From: an uncultured Pelagibacteraceae bacterium
GTDB lineage: Bacteria > Pseudomonadota > Alphaproteobacteria > Pelagibacterales > Pelagibacteraceae
Reading direction: 5' to 3'
Length of the DNA stretch: 64,000 nucleotides
NCBI GenBank assembly: GCA_902570505.1
Contig: CACFYR010000001.1
Location: forward strand, 1 to 64,000
In this document: positions 1 to 12,288 of the stretch, one piece after another
Layout of the letters: every line of letters begins with the position of its first letter
Position numbering within the stretch: position 1 is the first letter of the stretch
Notes under the pieces: generated by a model
Told to the model about the DNA's origin: nothing
Database searches by the model: none
What the model saw: only the letters and a program-made list of their open reading frames with translations
Position numbers and translations under genes: made by a program

Positions 1-683
1 TTTTGTTTTTTCAAAATTTTCATAAATTCTTGTGATATTTCTTTATCTAAACCAGGTGTTATATGATCAAGATATTCAATAACATGAACCTCTGAACCTA
101 ATCTCGACCATACTGATCCCATTTCAAGACCAATATATCCAGCTCCAATTATAAGCATTTTTTTTGGAACTTTTGGAATATTTAGTGCTCCGGTTGATGA
201 CAAAATTTTTTCTTCATCAAATTCTATTCCTGGTAACGATACAGCCTCTGAGCCTGTGCTTATAACAATATTTTTAGTTTCAATATTTTTTTCATCATCA
301 TTACTCTTTATTAATATTTTATTTTTATCTAAAATGCTTCCGTATCCTTTAAAATAAGTTACTTTATTTTTCTTAAATAAAAATTCGACTCCTTTTGTTA
401 AAATTGTTACTGCTTTATCTTTATTTTTCATCATTTTTGACAAATTCAGCTTTATATCACCAGTTTCAATTCCAATTTTAGAAAAATCTTTAGCCTGATG
501 GAATGCCTCTGACAAATTTAAGAGGCTTTTAGAAGGTATACATCCAATGTTAAGACAAGTTCCTCCAAGAGTGCCTCTTGATTCAATACATGCTGTCTTT
601 AAACCAAGTTGTGAAGCCCTTATTGCGCAAACATATCCAGCAGGTCCACCTCCAATTACTGTAACATCGAATTTTTCTGACAT
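1..683 (-). CDS. lpdA: Dihydrolipoyl dehydrogenase (E3), N-terminal part
   Basis: This gene is cut by the window start; about 227 N-terminal residues are present and it is absent from the ORF track. E3 is the FAD flavoenzyme that reoxidises dihydrolipoyl groups of 2-oxoacid dehydrogenase complexes with NAD+. Visible features are an N-terminal FAD dinucleotide-binding motif (VIGGGPAGY), the redox-active disulfide GGTCLNIGCIPSK at about residues 41-53, and a second dinucleotide fold (IGAGYIGLEMG) near residue 190. Its ATG directly abuts the sucB stop, so it is the last gene of the sucCDAB-lpd operon and most likely serves the 2-oxoglutarate dehydrogenase complex. Use by pyruvate dehydrogenase or the glycine cleavage system is also possible, since E3 is often shared. 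Confidence 0.95.
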   Translation of the reverse strand, partial: MSEKFDVTVIGGGPAGYVCAIRASQLGLKTACIESRGTLGGTCLNIGCIPSKSLLNLSEAFHQAKDFSKIGIETGDIKLNLSKMMKNKDKAVTILTKGVEFLFKKNKVTYFKGYGSILDKNKILIKSNDDEKNIETKNIVISTGSEAVSLPGIEFDEEKILSSTGALNIPKVPKKMLIIGAGYIGLEMGSVWSRLGSEVHVIEYLDHITPGLDKEISQEFMKILKKQ

Positions 684-2009
684 TTAATTATCTAAAAACA
701 ACTTTTCAGGTTCCTCTAAATTATCTTTAATTTCTCTAAGAAAAGATACAGCTTCCTTACCATCTATAATTCTATGATCATAAGATAGCGCCAAATACAT
801 TACAGGCTTTATTTGAATGCTTCCATTAACAGCTATAGGTCTATCAACAATGTTATGCATTCCTAGAACTCCTGATTGAGGTGGATTTAATATTGGAGTA
901 GACAACATAGAACCATATACACCTCCATTACTTATTGTAAATGTTCCACCTTGTAAGTCATCAATCGATAAAGAACCACTATTTGCTTTATCCGATAAAG
1001 TTTTTATATTGCTTTCAATATCTGCAAATGACATTTCATCTGCATTTTTTAAAACAGGTACAACTAATCCTTTTTCAGTTCCAACTGCAAAACTAATATT
1101 ATAATAATTTTTATAAATTATGTCGTTGTTTTCTATCTCTGCATTCACTACAGGATATAACTTTAAACTTTTTATTGAAGCCTTCACAAAAAATGACATA
1201 AAGCCTAATTTTGTACCAAATTTATTTTTAAACTCGTCTTGATTTTCTTTTCTAAAATTTATTACCTTGGACATATCTACTTCGTTAAAAGTAGTTAGCA
1301 TTGCTGCGTTTTCTTGCGCAGATTTTAATCTTTTCGCAATTGTTTGTCTCAATCTAGACATTTGTATTCTTTCTTCCGGACCATACTTTATTTTTCTTTG
1401 ATTTGGTTCTGGTGTCTTATTCATTAAATTTAAAAGATCACCTTTTAAAATTGCTCCACGCTTTCCAGATCCTCTAATTCCCTCAAGTTTCAAATTTTTT
1501 TCCGTAACTATTTTTCTAACTGCTGGTGAAAGATTATTATTCAAAATCTCAGATTTTCCATTTTTAATCTCATTTGTTAGAACTAATGGTTCATCCTTAT
1601 CCTCTATATCAAAAATTTTAGTTTCTATCTGTTCGTCTTTTTGTTGATTAGATTTTATAACATCTTCTTTTTTAGATTTTTCCTCTACAAAACTTTCTGC
1701 CTCTGCAATTATTTTCTCTGTAACTGGTGGAATTTTTTCGATTTTTTGCAATTTTTCGGGCTGATCATTAGAGCCACTTGAAACGATGCCCAAGATTGAT
1801 CCAACTTCTACATTATCTCCATCTTTGGAATTTATTTTTGAGATTACCCCGCTAACAGGAGACGGAACCTCTAAATTTACTTTATCGGTCTCTAACTCTA
1901 CGACTGGCTCATCTACAGATACTTTTTCTCCCTCTTTTTTTAACCAACGTGCAACTGTAGCCTCGGTTACACTTTCTCCAAGAACTGGGACTAATATATT
2001 TTCGCTCAT
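684..2009 (-). CDS. sucB: 2-oxoglutarate dehydrogenase E2, dihydrolipoyl succinyltransferase
   Basis: E2 core of the cytoplasmic 2-oxoglutarate dehydrogenase complex; it transfers the succinyl group from lipoate to CoA. The 441-residue protein has an N-terminal lipoyl domain with the modified lysine in [11 protein letters not shown] (Lys about 43), a long charged linker (about 80-155), a peripheral subunit-binding domain ([14 protein letters not shown], about 160-195), and a catalytic acyltransferase domain ending in the DHRIIDG active-site motif. One lipoyl domain and the PVxGES-type N-terminus are typical of SucB rather than AceF. The gene starts 2 bases after the sucA stop and its own stop touches the lpd ATG, which indicates a tightly coupled operon. 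Confidence 0.97.
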   Translation of the reverse strand: MSENILVPVLGESVTEATVARWLKKEGEKVSVDEPVVELETDKVNLEVPSPVSGVISKINSKDGDNVEVGSILGIVSSGSNDQPEKLQKIEKIPPVTEKIIAEAESFVEEKSKKEDVIKSNQQKDEQIETKIFDIEDKDEPLVLTNEIKNGKSEILNNNLSPAVRKIVTEKNLKLEGIRGSGKRGAILKGDLLNLMNKTPEPNQRKIKYGPEERIQMSRLRQTIAKRLKSAQENAAMLTTFNEVDMSKVINFRKENQDEFKNKFGTKLGFMSFFVKASIKSLKLYPVVNAEIENNDIIYKNYYNISFAVGTEKGLVVPVLKNADEMSFADIESNIKTLSDKANSGSLSIDDLQGGTFTISNGGVYGSMLSTPILNPPQSGVLGMHNIVDRPIAVNGSIQIKPVMYLALSYDHRIIDGKEAVSFLREIKDNLEEPEKLFLDN

Positions 2010-2011
2010 AT

Positions 2012-4858
2012 TTATTCAAATACTTTTTTTATAATTTCTTCTTGTTGGGCAACATGTCTTTTTGCATACCCTGTTGCAGGTGAAGCAGCTGGGTTTCTAC
2101 CAATATAAGAAATTTTATTATTATTAGCGCCAATATACTCTAAAGTCCATTGTATATAATCTCTAACTGAGCTCCAAGCCCCCATATTTTTTGGTTCCTC
2201 TTGACACCAAAAAAAACTAGCATTTTTCGCATATTTTTTAGTCTCTTTTACTAAAGACTTTACCGGAAAAGGATAAAGTTGTTCTACTCTAATTAAAACT
2301 ACGTCATCTTTTTTAATTCTCTCTCTTGATTTAAGTAAATCGAAATAAATTTTTCCAGAACATATAATTACCTTCCTAATGTCTTTATCTTTTTTTAATT
2401 TGATAAAATTTCCACTGTCAGTATAGGAGTGATCTTTGAGAACTCTGTGAAACGACTTATTTTTTTCAAAATCTTCCAGATTTGACACACATAATTTATT
2501 TCTTAGTAAAGATTTCGGGGTCATTATTATTAAAGGTTTTCTAAAATCTCTATGAATTTGTCGTCTTAAAACATGAAAGTAATTAGCTGGAGTTGTACAA
2601 TTGACTACTTGTAAATTTTCTTGTCCGCTTAATTGTAAAAATCTCTCAAGTCTTGCTGATGAATGTTCCGGTCCTTGACCTTCGTATCCATGGGGTAGCA
2701 ACATAACTAATCCTGAAGCTCTACTCCATTTTCTCTCTCCAGAGGAAATAAATTGGTCAATGACTACTTGAGCACCATTTGCAAAATCACCAAACTGCGC
2801 TTCCCATAAAGTTAAAGTCTCAGGTTCAACTAAACTATAACCATATTCAAAACCTAGAACAGCTAATTCAGATAAAAAACTATCAACTATTTCAAAACTT
2901 TTTTGTTTATTTGAAATATTATTGAGTGGAATATATCTTGAATTATCGTCTTGGTTTCTTAACACTGAATGCCTTTGGCTAAATGTTCCTCTGCCAGAAT
3001 CTTGTCCAACTAATCTAACAGGGAAACCTTCATTAAGAAGGGTGCCAAATGCTAATGCCTCTGCGGTTGACCAATCAATATTTTTTTTTGAAATTACCGT
3101 CTCATGTCTTTTGGTAAATATTCTTTTGATCGTTTTATGAGCTTTAAGTTCTTCACCTAAATAACTTATCTTTTCAGAAATATTTATTAAACTCTCAGAT
3201 TTTACACCTGTTTTACCTCTTCTATCTTTACCTTTTTGGGGTCTGTAACGAGACCATGTGCCAGTAAACCAATCTAGTTTAGGTTTATCATCTTTAGCTG
3301 ATTTAAATTGATTTTCTAAAAGAACATTGAATTGATTTTTTTCTTTTTGATATTCTTCCTCAGAAATTAAATTTTCTTTTATTAATTTTGAAGAGTAAAT
3401 ATTTAATGTGGTTTTATGTGACTTAATTTTTTTATACATTAATGGTTGAGTAAAAGAAGGCTCATCTCCTTCGTTATGACCAAACCTTCTGTAACAAATT
3501 AAATCAATAACAACATCTTTATTAAATTTTTGTCTAAACTCGATTGCAATTTTTGCACAATGGACTACTGCTTCTGGATCATCACCATTGCAATGTAAAA
3601 TAGGCGACTCCACAACTTTACCTAAATCTGAGGGATAAGGACTTGACCTTGCAAATCTAGGACTTGTTGTAAATCCAATTTGATTATTTACAATTATATG
3701 AATTGTGCCACCAGTATTATGTCCTTTAAGACCAGACATAGCAAAGCATTCTGCAACCACTCCTTGTCCTGCAAATGCAGCGTCACCATGAATTAATATT
3801 GGTATAACTTGACGTCTTTGTTTATCGTTATGATAGAATTGTTTAGCTCTCACTTGTCCTAATACTACAGGATTTACAGCTTCTAGATGAGATGGATTAT
3901 CTGTTAAGCTAACATGAACAGAATTACCATCAAATTCTCTATTTGAAGACGCCCCGAGATGATACTTTACATCGCCAGCTGAATCTTCACTTTTGGAATC
4001 TAGTTCTCCAGCAAACTCATTAAAAATTCTTTTATAAGATTTTTGTAAAACATTTGCTAAAACATTAAGTCTTCCTCTGTGTGGCATTCCGATTTTAATT
4101 TCTTTAACACCAAGTTGTCCTCCTCTTTTAATGATCTGTTCTAATGCTGGTACTAAAGATTCTCCTCCATCTAATCCAAATCTTTTGGTTCCAATAAATT
4201 TTTTTGCCAAAAATTTTTCAAATCCCTCTGCTTTTATTATAGTTTTAAGAATTGCTTTTTTTCCATTATTTGTAAAATTAATTTGATTTTCTTCTTTTTC
4301 CATTCTCTCTCTAAACCATACTTTTTCAGTTGGGTCTGAGATATGCATAAATTCTGCTCCAATTGTTGAGCAATATACTTTTCTTAACTTGGACATTATT
4401 TCATTAATACTTGCGTAATTTTTATCTAGATAAGAGCTGACATAAATTTTTCTGTTATAGTCTTCTTTTGTAAAACCATGATCAGATGGATGTAGTTCGT
4501 GTAGGTAGTCTCTTTTCATCATTCCAAGAGGGTCTAGATTTGCTATTAAATGACCTCTAATTCTATAAGCTCTTATTAGTGCTATTGCTTTAACCGAATC
4601 TATTTTTTCTTTTTCAAAATCTGTTGAGTTGATTTTCTTTTTTATTAAGTAATCATTATTTTTACTCCAAGATGGTCCTCTAATATCCTTGAGTATTGAA
4701 GATGTGTCCTCGTTTAATTCTTGAAAATAATTTTTCCAGCTATCTGGCAATGATGCATCTTCATTAATATATTTTATATACATCTGTTCTATAAAAGAGC
4801 TGTTAGTCTTTGACAAAAAAGATGTTTTTTTAAGATTTAAATTTTTTTCCGCACTCAT
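2012..4858 (-). CDS. sucA: 2-oxoglutarate dehydrogenase E1
   Basis: Thiamine diphosphate-dependent E1 that decarboxylates 2-oxoglutarate and succinylates the E2 lipoyl group. At 948 residues it has the normal length for homodimeric OdhA/SucA. Recognisable parts are the short N-terminal E2-binding segment ([20 protein letters not shown]), the HRGRLN motif in [14 protein letters not shown], the ThDP and Mg-binding region [15 protein letters not shown] to NNQIGFTT, and the C-terminal transketolase-type pyrimidine and C-terminal domains ([23 protein letters not shown]). It lies between sucD (35-base gap) and sucB (2-base gap) in the order sucC-sucD-sucA-sucB-lpd. Nothing unusual is visible in the active-site motifs. 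Confidence 0.98.
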   Translation of the reverse strand: MSAEKNLNLKKTSFLSKTNSSFIEQMYIKYINEDASLPDSWKNYFQELNEDTSSILKDIRGPSWSKNNDYLIKKKINSTDFEKEKIDSVKAIALIRAYRIRGHLIANLDPLGMMKRDYLHELHPSDHGFTKEDYNRKIYVSSYLDKNYASINEIMSKLRKVYCSTIGAEFMHISDPTEKVWFRERMEKEENQINFTNNGKKAILKTIIKAEGFEKFLAKKFIGTKRFGLDGGESLVPALEQIIKRGGQLGVKEIKIGMPHRGRLNVLANVLQKSYKRIFNEFAGELDSKSEDSAGDVKYHLGASSNREFDGNSVHVSLTDNPSHLEAVNPVVLGQVRAKQFYHNDKQRRQVIPILIHGDAAFAGQGVVAECFAMSGLKGHNTGGTIHIIVNNQIGFTTSPRFARSSPYPSDLGKVVESPILHCNGDDPEAVVHCAKIAIEFRQKFNKDVVIDLICYRRFGHNEGDEPSFTQPLMYKKIKSHKTTLNIYSSKLIKENLISEEEYQKEKNQFNVLLENQFKSAKDDKPKLDWFTGTWSRYRPQKGKDRRGKTGVKSESLINISEKISYLGEELKAHKTIKRIFTKRHETVISKKNIDWSTAEALAFGTLLNEGFPVRLVGQDSGRGTFSQRHSVLRNQDDNSRYIPLNNISNKQKSFEIVDSFLSELAVLGFEYGYSLVEPETLTLWEAQFGDFANGAQVVIDQFISSGERKWSRASGLVMLLPHGYEGQGPEHSSARLERFLQLSGQENLQVVNCTTPANYFHVLRRQIHRDFRKPLIIMTPKSLLRNKLCVSNLEDFEKNKSFHRVLKDHSYTDSGNFIKLKKDKDIRKVIICSGKIYFDLLKSRERIKKDDVVLIRVEQLYPFPVKSLVKETKKYAKNASFFWCQEEPKNMGAWSSVRDYIQWTLEYIGANNNKISYIGRNPAASPATGYAKRHVAQQEEIIKKVFE

Positions 4859-4893
4859 TAATAGTTTTTTATTATAGTGTCTGAAAAGAATAT

Positions 4894-5769
4894 TTAAAGT
4901 GACAATTTGTTTAATAGGGTTTTTCCTATATCTGCTGGTGATTTAGCAATTGAAATGCCAGCTTCTTGCATTGTCTTTATTTTTTCCATGGCTCCGCCTT
5001 TACCACCTGATATTATTGCACCCGCATGTCCCATTCTTCTTCCTGGTGGAGCTGTTATTCCAGCGATGAAACCAACCATTGGTTTTTTTATTTTATGATT
5101 TTTTATGAAATCTGATGCCTCCTCTTCTGCTGAACCTCCAATTTCACCAATCATAACTATAGACTCAGTTTCTGGATCGTTCAAAAATAGTTCAAGACAA
5201 TCTATGAAATTTGTTCCATTTATTGGATCCCCGCCGATACCTATGCAGGTAGATTGTCCTAATCCTAACTTTGAGGTTTGATCTACAGCTTCATAAGTCA
5301 GGGTTCCAGATCTCGAAACAATTCCTACTGAGCCCTTTTTGTGAATATTGCCTGGCATAATACCAATTTTACATTCATCAGGAGTAATTATTCCCGGACA
5401 ATTTGGGCCTATTAATTTAGATTTAGAATTAGAAAGATGTTTTTTCACATTCAACATATCTATGACTGGAATTCCCTCTGTTATACAAACTATGATTTCA
5501 ATTGATGCATTAATAGCTTCTATTATTGCATTAGCGGCAAACTTTGCAGGAACATAAATCATTGATGCATTTGCGTTTGTTGCAGTCACAGCATCTTTTA
5601 CAGAATTAAAAACTGGTTTTCCAAGATGGATTTGACCACCTTTTCTTGGTGTAACACCACCAACTAAATTAGTTCCATATTTTAAAGCTTGTTCTGAATG
5701 AAAAGTGCCATGTGAACCAGTAAATCCTTGGCATATAAGTTTAGTATTTTTATCAACTAAAATTGACAT
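4894..5769 (-). CDS. sucD: Succinyl-CoA synthetase alpha subunit
   Basis: Alpha subunit of succinate-CoA ligase, which performs substrate-level phosphorylation in the TCA cycle. The 291-residue length is standard. The N-terminal CoA-binding Rossmann domain carries [15 protein letters not shown] and GGVTPRKGG, and the ligase domain carries the phosphorylated histidine motif [14 protein letters not shown] near residue 245. The ATG overlaps the sucC stop in a TAATG arrangement, so alpha and beta subunits are translationally coupled. A 35-base AT-rich gap before sucA is the largest space within the sucC-D-A-B-lpd run. Confidence 0.98.
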   Translation of the reverse strand: MSILVDKNTKLICQGFTGSHGTFHSEQALKYGTNLVGGVTPRKGGQIHLGKPVFNSVKDAVTATNANASMIYVPAKFAANAIIEAINASIEIIVCITEGIPVIDMLNVKKHLSNSKSKLIGPNCPGIITPDECKIGIMPGNIHKKGSVGIVSRSGTLTYEAVDQTSKLGLGQSTCIGIGGDPINGTNFIDCLELFLNDPETESIVMIGEIGGSAEEEASDFIKNHKIKKPMVGFIAGITAPPGRRMGHAGAIISGGKGGAMEKIKTMQEAGISIAKSPADIGKTLLNKLSL

Positions 5770-6929
5770 TATTTAATAGCGTTAACAATTTTCTCTGCAG
5801 CATCTGATAAATCTGAAGCCGGAATAATTTTTAATTTAGAGTTATTTAATATTTTATTTCCCTCTTCAACATTAGTGCCTGCCAATCTTACAACAATTGG
5901 TAAATCTATTTTTATTTCACTTGCAGCATCCACAACACCTGCCGCAAGAACATCACATCTCATTATGCCGCCGAAAATATTAATCAAAATACCTTTAACA
6001 TTTTCATCTGATAAAATCAGTTTTAGCGCTGCGGAAACTTTTTCTTTTGATGCACCACCTCCAACGTCTAAAAAATTTGCTGGGGTTTGACCATATAATT
6101 TGATTATATCCATAGTAGCCATAGCCAAGCCAGCACCATTAACCATGCATCCTATATTGCCATCTAATTTTATATAAGATAAACCATGTTTACTTGCCTC
6201 TATTTCTGTCTCCTCTTCCTCTTTTAAATCCCTTAAATCTAAATGTTCTGGGTGTCGAAAAAGCGCGTTATCATCTAATATTACTTTGGCATCTAAACAA
6301 ACTATATTATTTTCTTTTGTGAGTATTAATGGGTTAATCTCAATTAAACTTGCATCTTTTTCAATAAACATTTTGTATAGATTTTTTATTAAATCTACGC
6401 CTTGATCTTTTGCATCATATTCTAAGTTAAAAACTTTTATTATTTTTTCACAATCACTCTCGGATATGTCTGTACTAATATCAACTTTTGTAGTGATGAT
6501 TTGTTCGGGTGTTTTTACTGCAGTTTCCTCAATATCCATTCCACCTTGAACACTAGAAATAAAAGCAATTTTTGAACTTTTTCTATCAACTAGACAAGAT
6601 AAATAAAATTCTTTGTCTATGTTTGATGCTTCCTCGACATACAATCTCTCAACTTTTCTTCCTTTTGGTCCAGTCTGATGAGTTATTAAAGTCTTTCCAA
6701 AAAGTTGATTAGCAGCTTGTTTAAGTTCCTCCAAACTATTTGCAATTGTGATCCCACCTGCTTTCCCTCTGCCTCCAGCATGGATTTGTGCCTTCAAAAC
6801 ATACTTTTCAGTAGTGAGAAGTTTTGACTTTTGTAAAATTTCGTCCACACTAAAACCAAATACGCCCACAGGAACGGGCACACCATACTCTTTTAAAAGC
6901 TTTTTTGCCTGATGCTCATGTATATTCAT
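5769..6929 (-). CDS. sucC: ADP-forming succinyl-CoA synthetase beta subunit
   Basis: Beta subunit carrying the ATP-grasp domain and the succinate site of succinate-CoA ligase. The 386 residues begin [20 protein letters not shown], the family's characteristic N-terminus. The glycine-rich nucleotide segment [13 protein letters not shown] and the C-terminal [14 protein letters not shown] and FLDVGGGA motifs are intact. The start overlaps the last bases of mdh, and the stop overlaps the sucD start. This places malate dehydrogenase and succinyl-CoA synthetase in one transcript, the arrangement often seen in alphaproteobacteria. Confidence 0.98.
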   Translation of the reverse strand: MNIHEHQAKKLLKEYGVPVPVGVFGFSVDEILQKSKLLTTEKYVLKAQIHAGGRGKAGGITIANSLEELKQAANQLFGKTLITHQTGPKGRKVERLYVEEASNIDKEFYLSCLVDRKSSKIAFISSVQGGMDIEETAVKTPEQIITTKVDISTDISESDCEKIIKVFNLEYDAKDQGVDLIKNLYKMFIEKDASLIEINPLILTKENNIVCLDAKVILDDNALFRHPEHLDLRDLKEEEETEIEASKHGLSYIKLDGNIGCMVNGAGLAMATMDIIKLYGQTPANFLDVGGGASKEKVSAALKLILSDENVKGILINIFGGIMRCDVLAAGVVDAASEIKIDLPIVVRLAGTNVEEGNKILNNSKLKIIPASDLSDAAEKIVNAIK

Positions 6930-7894
6930 TATCTATTCAAATCCGGATCAATTTTAATAGCTGCTTCCCAAAGTTTTTTTACCGCTTCAACTGATTTTAG
7001 AAAATCGTCTTTCTCATTGCTCAATAAATTAATTTCAGTAATTTTTTCAACACCGTTTTTTCCAATTATCACTGGGACACCAGCATAAATATCTTTTACA
7101 CCATATTCACCATTAATATAAACCGCACACGGTAGTAATTTTTTTTCATCGTTAATATAACTTATTGCCATCTCTACACCTGAAGCAGCTGGAGCATAAT
7201 AAGCAGATCCTTTTTCAAGATATTTAACTATTTCTGCACCACCATCTCTTGTTCTCTGATTTATTTCTTCTATTCTTTCTTTTGTAATTATGCCATCGTT
7301 GACTAAATCTAAAAGCTTTTTTCCATTTATTTTAGTGAAACCTGGTAATGGAACCATGGTATCTCCATGACCTCCCATTACTAGAGCTTCAATGTTTTTT
7401 ACAGGGACATTGAGTTCTACAGATAAAAATAATTTATATCTTGAAGAATCTAATATTCCAGCCATTCCAACCACTTTGTTTTTTGGCAAATTTGAGTATT
7501 TTTGTAAAGCCATAACCATCACATCCAATGGATTTGTTATACAAATAACAAAGGCATCTGGACAATTTGATTTAATACCTTCAGCAACCTGTTTCATTAT
7601 TTTTAAATTTATCCCAAGCAAATCATCTCTGCTCATTCCAGGTTTTCTAGGAACGCCTGCAGTAATAATAATAACGTCTGAATTTTTTATATCTTTATAA
7701 TCATTTGTTCCTGAAAATTTAACATTAAAACCATCCACAGAGGATGATTGCGCTATATCTAAAGCTTTACCTTTCGCAACACCAGAGGCAACATCGAATA
7801 ATACTACTTCTGAAACTACCTCTTTAAGACCGAGTAAATGAGCTAAAGTACCTCCAATCTGACCCGCGCCAATTAATGATATTTTTTTTCCCAT
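6929..7894 (-). CDS. mdh: Malate dehydrogenase (LDH-like type)
   Basis: NAD-dependent oxidation of malate to oxaloacetate. At 321 residues it belongs to the lactate dehydrogenase-like MDH group. The N-terminal NAD fold is [14 protein letters not shown], the substrate-specificity loop [13 protein letters not shown] has the arginine expected for malate, and the catalytic histidine lies in [12 protein letters not shown] near residue 175. It is followed immediately by sucC with a one-base overlap, and preceded by mmsA with a 2-base gap, all on the same strand. A lactate dehydrogenase is less likely because of the Arg in the loop and the sucCD context. Confidence 0.97.
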   Translation of the reverse strand: MGKKISLIGAGQIGGTLAHLLGLKEVVSEVVLFDVASGVAKGKALDIAQSSSVDGFNVKFSGTNDYKDIKNSDVIIITAGVPRKPGMSRDDLLGINLKIMKQVAEGIKSNCPDAFVICITNPLDVMVMALQKYSNLPKNKVVGMAGILDSSRYKLFLSVELNVPVKNIEALVMGGHGDTMVPLPGFTKINGKKLLDLVNDGIITKERIEEINQRTRDGGAEIVKYLEKGSAYYAPAASGVEMAISYINDEKKLLPCAVYINGEYGVKDIYAGVPVIIGKNGVEKITEINLLSNEKDDFLKSVEAVKKLWEAAIKIDPDLNR

Positions 7895-7896
7895 TT

Positions 7897-9390
7897 TTAT
7901 TTCATAGTGGGCATTACAAACTCAGGGTTTGATCTTATTCCTGATGGCCATCTTGAGGTTATTGTTTTAAGTTTAGTATAAAATCTCACACCTTCAGGAC
8001 CATGCATATGCTGATCCCCGAATAGTGATCTTTTCCATCCACCAAAACTATGGAATGCCATTGGAACTGGTATAGGTATATTTATTCCTACCATTCCAAC
8101 TTTTATTTTACTTGAAAATGATCTTGCAGCGTCGCCATCTCTTGTAAAAATACTAACACCATTACCATACTCATGATTATTCACTAATTCCGAAGCTTCA
8201 TGAAAGTCTTTTGCTCTCACAACCGATAATACTGGTCCAAAGATTTCTTCCTTATAAATTCTCATTTCTTTTTTTACATTATCAAATAAACATCCACCCA
8301 TAAAAAAACCATTTTCATAACCTTGAAGTTTTAAATTTCTACCGTCAACAACGAGATTTGCACCCTCTTTGACACCCAAATCTACATATCCTTTTACTTT
8401 TTCTAAATGTTCTTTAGTTATTAGTGGTCCCATTTCAGAATTTTTATCCATTCCAGGACCAACTTTTAAAGCTTCAACTTTTTTTGATAAATTATTAACT
8501 AATTTATCTCCAATATCTCCTACTGCAACTGCAACTGATTGTGCCATACATCTTTCACCAGCAGATCCATAAGCTGCTCCCATCAAACCATTGACTGCTT
8601 GATCTAAATCGCAATCTGGCATTACAACACAATGATTTTTTGCTCCACCTAATGCTTGAACTCTTTTCTCATTTTTTGCTGCATTTTCATAAATATACTT
8701 AGCAATTGGAGTAGATCCAACAAAGCTAACTGCCTGAATGTCTTTATTATTTAAAATTGCATCAACAACCTCTTTATCTCCATTAATCACGTTAAATACT
8801 CCATCTGGCAATCCTGCTTCATTTAATAATTCTGCAAGCCTAAATGCACAAGATGGATCTTTTTCAGATGGTTTTAGAATAAATGAGTTTCCACATGCTA
8901 TTGCCATTGGAAACATCCACATTGGAACCATCGCAGGAAAATTAAAAGGTGTTATGCCTGCACACACACCAAGTGGTTGTCTTATTGACCAACTATCAAC
9001 TTCTGATCCAACATTTTCTGTAAATTCACCTTTTAGTATTTGAGGGATGCCACATGCAAACTCTACAACTTCTAGTCCTCTTGTTAATGATCCTTTTGCA
9101 TCTTCATAAACTTTACCGTGTTCAGAGACTATCAGCTTTATTATATCATCTGAATTTTTCTCAATTAATTCTTTAAACTTAAACATTACTCTTGCTCTTT
9201 GTAGCGGTGGTTTCAATGACCAGCTTTCATAAGCTTTTTTTGCAATTTCAACAGTTTTATTAAGATCTTCTTTATTACCCAATATTACCTCAGACTCTTG
9301 ATCGCCAGTTGCAGGGTTGTATACTTTACCTTTTTTTGATGAACTTCCTTTGTATGTTTTACCATTTACAAAGTGTTGTATTAAATTCAT
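7897..9390 (-). CDS. mmsA: CoA-acylating methylmalonate-semialdehyde dehydrogenase
   Basis: Aldehyde dehydrogenase superfamily member of 497 residues. MmsA-type enzymes convert methylmalonate semialdehyde to propionyl-CoA, or malonate semialdehyde to acetyl-CoA, with NAD+ and CoA. Supporting features are the family-typical N-terminus HFVNGKTY, the nucleophilic cysteine in [12 protein letters not shown], the ALGGAKNH motif near residue 247, and the C-terminal [12 protein letters not shown]. It sits between sdhB and mdh within the TCA block. The physiological substrate may be valine, beta-alanine, or C3 acids produced by DMSP metabolism from the nearby dmd genes. The family assignment is firm; the substrate is inferred. 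Confidence 0.9.
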   Translation of the reverse strand: MNLIQHFVNGKTYKGSSSKKGKVYNPATGDQESEVILGNKEDLNKTVEIAKKAYESWSLKPPLQRARVMFKFKELIEKNSDDIIKLIVSEHGKVYEDAKGSLTRGLEVVEFACGIPQILKGEFTENVGSEVDSWSIRQPLGVCAGITPFNFPAMVPMWMFPMAIACGNSFILKPSEKDPSCAFRLAELLNEAGLPDGVFNVINGDKEVVDAILNNKDIQAVSFVGSTPIAKYIYENAAKNEKRVQALGGAKNHCVVMPDCDLDQAVNGLMGAAYGSAGERCMAQSVAVAVGDIGDKLVNNLSKKVEALKVGPGMDKNSEMGPLITKEHLEKVKGYVDLGVKEGANLVVDGRNLKLQGYENGFFMGGCLFDNVKKEMRIYKEEIFGPVLSVVRAKDFHEASELVNNHEYGNGVSIFTRDGDAARSFSSKIKVGMVGINIPIPVPMAFHSFGGWKRSLFGDQHMHGPEGVRFYTKLKTITSRWPSGIRSNPEFVMPTMK

Positions 9391-9413
9391 GACGATTTTA
9401 TTTAATTAAGTAA

Positions 9414-10187
9414 TTAGCTTGTTGCAAGCATTTTTTTAATAGATGCTATCGCTTTTGCTGGATTTAATCCTTTTGGACATGCATTTGTACAATTCATGAT
9501 AGTGTGGCATCTATAAAGCTTTAATTCATCTGCAACTTTTTTTAATCTTTCTTTTCTATCTTCATCTCTAGAATCTATTATCCACCTATATGCTTGTAGC
9601 AACACAGCTGGACCTAGATATTTATCTCCATTCCACCAATAACTTGGACAAGAAGTTGAGCAACAAGCACACATTATACATTCATACAGTCCATCCAATT
9701 TTGCTCTATCCTCTTTAGATTGTATATTTTCCTTATCAGATTTATTACTGGAATTTTTTAACCATGGCTCGACAGATTCGTACTGTTTGTATAGCGTACT
9801 TAAATCTCCAATTAGATCTTTCAAAACTTTTAGATGTGGCAAGGGATAAATATTTATATCTCCTTTTATCTCTGAATGAGCTTTTGTACATGCTAATCCA
9901 TTTTTACCGTCCATATTCATAGCACAAGACCCACATACTCCGTGTGCACATGATCTTCTATAAGCAATTGATGGATCTATTTCATTTTTTATTTTATTAA
10001 GAAGGTCTAAAACTTTCGATGGACAGTTATCCATATCAACTTCATATGTGTCTATTCTAGGATTTTCTCCTGTAGAAGGATCCCACCTATAAATATTTAC
10101 CTTACGTAAATTTTTTGAGCCCGTCTTGTCCTTATAATATTTGCCTTTTTGAATTTTTGAATTTTGTGGCAAACTTATTTGAACCAT
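9414..10187 (-). CDS. sdhB: Succinate dehydrogenase iron-sulfur subunit
   Basis: Electron-transfer subunit of respiratory complex II at the inner membrane. The 257-residue protein has the plant-type [2Fe-2S] cysteines ([18 protein letters not shown]), followed by the ferredoxin-like C-terminal domain with [16 protein letters not shown] for the [4Fe-4S] cluster and [17 protein letters not shown] contributing to the [3Fe-4S] cluster. The start codon overlaps the sdhA stop (TAATG), and it is the last gene of sdhC-D-A-B. Short, Lys/Ser-rich material around residues 145-155 looks like a lineage-specific surface loop. Confidence 0.98.
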   Translation of the reverse strand: MVQISLPQNSKIQKGKYYKDKTGSKNLRKVNIYRWDPSTGENPRIDTYEVDMDNCPSKVLDLLNKIKNEIDPSIAYRRSCAHGVCGSCAMNMDGKNGLACTKAHSEIKGDINIYPLPHLKVLKDLIGDLSTLYKQYESVEPWLKNSSNKSDKENIQSKEDRAKLDGLYECIMCACCSTSCPSYWWNGDKYLGPAVLLQAYRWIIDSRDEDRKERLKKVADELKLYRCHTIMNCTNACPKGLNPAKAIASIKKMLATS

Positions 10188-11962
10188 TAGTAAACTCTCT
10201 CTTGTGGTGGAAAATATTGAACATCGTTAGTTAATGTTGATCTATGCACTGGTCTATAATCAATTTTTGTTTTGGTTCCATTACACCAAGATAAAGTGTG
10301 TTGCATATATTTACTATCATCTCTTTTTGGATAATCTTCTCTTGCATGAGCTCCTCTACTTTCTTTTCTATGATAAGCAGAGTCCATAGTTGTTATTGCT
10401 TGTCTTATTAGGTTGTCAAATTCCAAAGTTTCGACTAAATCAGTGTTAAATATTAAGGATTTATCTTTGACTGATAGGTCGATCATTCCTTCATAAGGTT
10501 TTCTGATCTCATCAACACCTTCTTTGAGAGTTTTCTCAGTTCTAAATACAGCACACTTGGATTGCATAGTTTTTTGCATAGAAAGTCTTAATTCAGCTGT
10601 GCTGTTTGTCCCGCTTGAGTTTCTTAATTTATCAAATCTTTCCAAACATCTATCTGTTTCTGACTGAGAAATTTCTTCATGAGGTTTGCCAGGTTTAACA
10701 AGTTCCGCAGCTCGTTTCGCAGCTGCTCTTCCAAAAACTACAAGATCAATTAAAGAATTTGACCCAAGTCTATTTGCACCATGCACAGACACACAAGCCG
10801 CTTCACCAATTGCCATAAGGCCTGGCACAGTTTTTTCAGAACCATTAAGTGTTAAAACTTCAGCCTTATAATTTGTTGGTATTCCACCCATGTTGTAATG
10901 AACTGTTGGAACAACTGGAATTGGTTCTTTTGTTACATCGACATTAGCAAATAACCTAGAGGACTCGGATATTCCGGGCAATCTTTCTTCTATGACATTT
11001 GGGTCCAAGTGATCTAAATGAAGATGTACGTGGTCTTTCTCTTTTCCGACACCTCTTCCCTCATTGATTTCTACAGCTATAGATCTACTAACTACATCTC
11101 TCGAAGCAAGATCTTTTGCTTTTGGAGCGTATCTTTCCATAAATCTTTCCCCTTTTGAGTTTACTAAGTATCCACCTTCACCTCTGACACCTTCGGATAT
11201 TAAAGTGCCATGACCGTAAATTCCTGTTGGATGAAATTGGACAAATTCCATATCCTGTAAAGGCAATCCAGCTCTTAAAACCATAGCATTTCCATCTCCA
11301 GTGCATGTGTGAGCAGATGTAGCGGAATAATAAACTTTACCATATCCACCTGTTGCTATAATTGTTATGTGCGATCTAAATCTGTGAATAGTACCATCGT
11401 TTAAATTCCAAGCTATAAGTCCTTTGCATTCACCATCCTTCATTAAAAGGTCTAATGCGAAATATTCAATAAAAAATTCAGTATTATGTTTTAGAGCTTG
11501 TCCATATAGAGTGTGTAGTATTGCATGACCAGTTCTATCAGCTGCAGCACATGTTCTTTGAACAGTTCCATTTCCATAATTTTTTGTCATTCCACCAAAG
11601 GGTCTTTGGTAAATTTTTCCATCCTCAGTTCTACTAAAAGGTACTCCATACTTTTCTAATTCTAAAACTGCTCTAGGAGCTTCCTTACACAAATATTCTA
11701 TACAATCTTGATCACCTAACCAGTCTGCTCCTTTTACTGTATCGTACATGTGCCATCTCCAGTCATCCTCACCCATGTTTCCTAAAGCTGCAGATATTCC
11801 TCCTTGAGCGGCTGATGTATGACTTCTTGTTGGAAATACCTTGGACACACAAGCAGTCTTTAATCCTGCTTCACTCAATCCCACTGCTGCTCTTAAACCA
11901 GATCCACCAGCACCAAGAACGACAACATCGTATTCATGATCTACTATTTTATATGAGCTCAT
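10187..11962 (-). CDS. sdhA: Succinate dehydrogenase flavoprotein subunit
   Basis: Catalytic FAD subunit of complex II, oxidising succinate to fumarate. The 591 residues start with an FAD-binding fold ([16 protein letters not shown]), then the histidine that carries covalent FAD in SHTSAAQGG (His about 48), and the substrate-site segments [16 protein letters not shown] and the C-terminal [15 protein letters not shown]. The start overlaps the sdhD stop in an ATGA arrangement and the stop overlaps the sdhB start. The size and covalent-flavin motif favour succinate dehydrogenase over soluble fumarate reductase or aspartate oxidase. Confidence 0.98.
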   Translation of the reverse strand: MSSYKIVDHEYDVVVLGAGGSGLRAAVGLSEAGLKTACVSKVFPTRSHTSAAQGGISAALGNMGEDDWRWHMYDTVKGADWLGDQDCIEYLCKEAPRAVLELEKYGVPFSRTEDGKIYQRPFGGMTKNYGNGTVQRTCAAADRTGHAILHTLYGQALKHNTEFFIEYFALDLLMKDGECKGLIAWNLNDGTIHRFRSHITIIATGGYGKVYYSATSAHTCTGDGNAMVLRAGLPLQDMEFVQFHPTGIYGHGTLISEGVRGEGGYLVNSKGERFMERYAPKAKDLASRDVVSRSIAVEINEGRGVGKEKDHVHLHLDHLDPNVIEERLPGISESSRLFANVDVTKEPIPVVPTVHYNMGGIPTNYKAEVLTLNGSEKTVPGLMAIGEAACVSVHGANRLGSNSLIDLVVFGRAAAKRAAELVKPGKPHEEISQSETDRCLERFDKLRNSSGTNSTAELRLSMQKTMQSKCAVFRTEKTLKEGVDEIRKPYEGMIDLSVKDKSLIFNTDLVETLEFDNLIRQAITTMDSAYHRKESRGAHAREDYPKRDDSKYMQHTLSWCNGTKTKIDYRPVHRSTLTNDVQYFPPQERVY

Positions 11963-12288
11963 AATTTTAAATTATAAATAATAATAAGTGTTATTAAAGG
12001 AATTAGTATAGCAAATAAATACAATATTTTGTTTGCGACATTTTTAATTTTTTGATTTTTTACATAATCCTCAAAGATTTCACTTATTGTAAGCGCAGAA
12101 AAGAAATAAGACACTATAAATAATATTGATATTAAGATTTTAGCTGGCTGGGTTGTAAAAAATACAACAATTTCATTGAACTCCTTGTCATAGATACCAG
12201 CAATTACAAAGCTAAACCATATCATTAATGGTATTAGAAGTACTGAAGATCCTTTAATGAATAACCATTTTTTTGTGGGATTAAGCAT
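11959..12288 (-). CDS. sdhD: Succinate dehydrogenase membrane anchor subunit
   Basis: Small hydrophobic anchor of complex II, 109 residues with three predicted membrane helices (about 12-31, 48-66 and 86-107). It helps bind quinone and heme b with SdhC. Sequence identity to characterised SdhD is hard to judge by eye, as usual for this fast-evolving subunit, but the position between sdhC and sdhA, the length and the topology fit. No clear heme-ligand histidine stands out, so heme co-ordination is uncertain from this sequence. Its stop overlaps the sdhA ATG by 4 bases. Confidence 0.87.
   Translation of the reverse strand: MLNPTKKWLFIKGSSVLLIPLMIWFSFVIAGIYDKEFNEIVVFFTTQPAKILISILFIVSYFFSALTISEIFEDYVKNQKIKNVANKILYLFAILIPLITLIIIYNLKL

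Noticed and set aside
7392-7700. 102-residue plus-strand ORF inside mdh
   Set aside because: Antisense shadow of mdh; no ribosome-binding site and no recognisable domain, while the mdh frame is complete.
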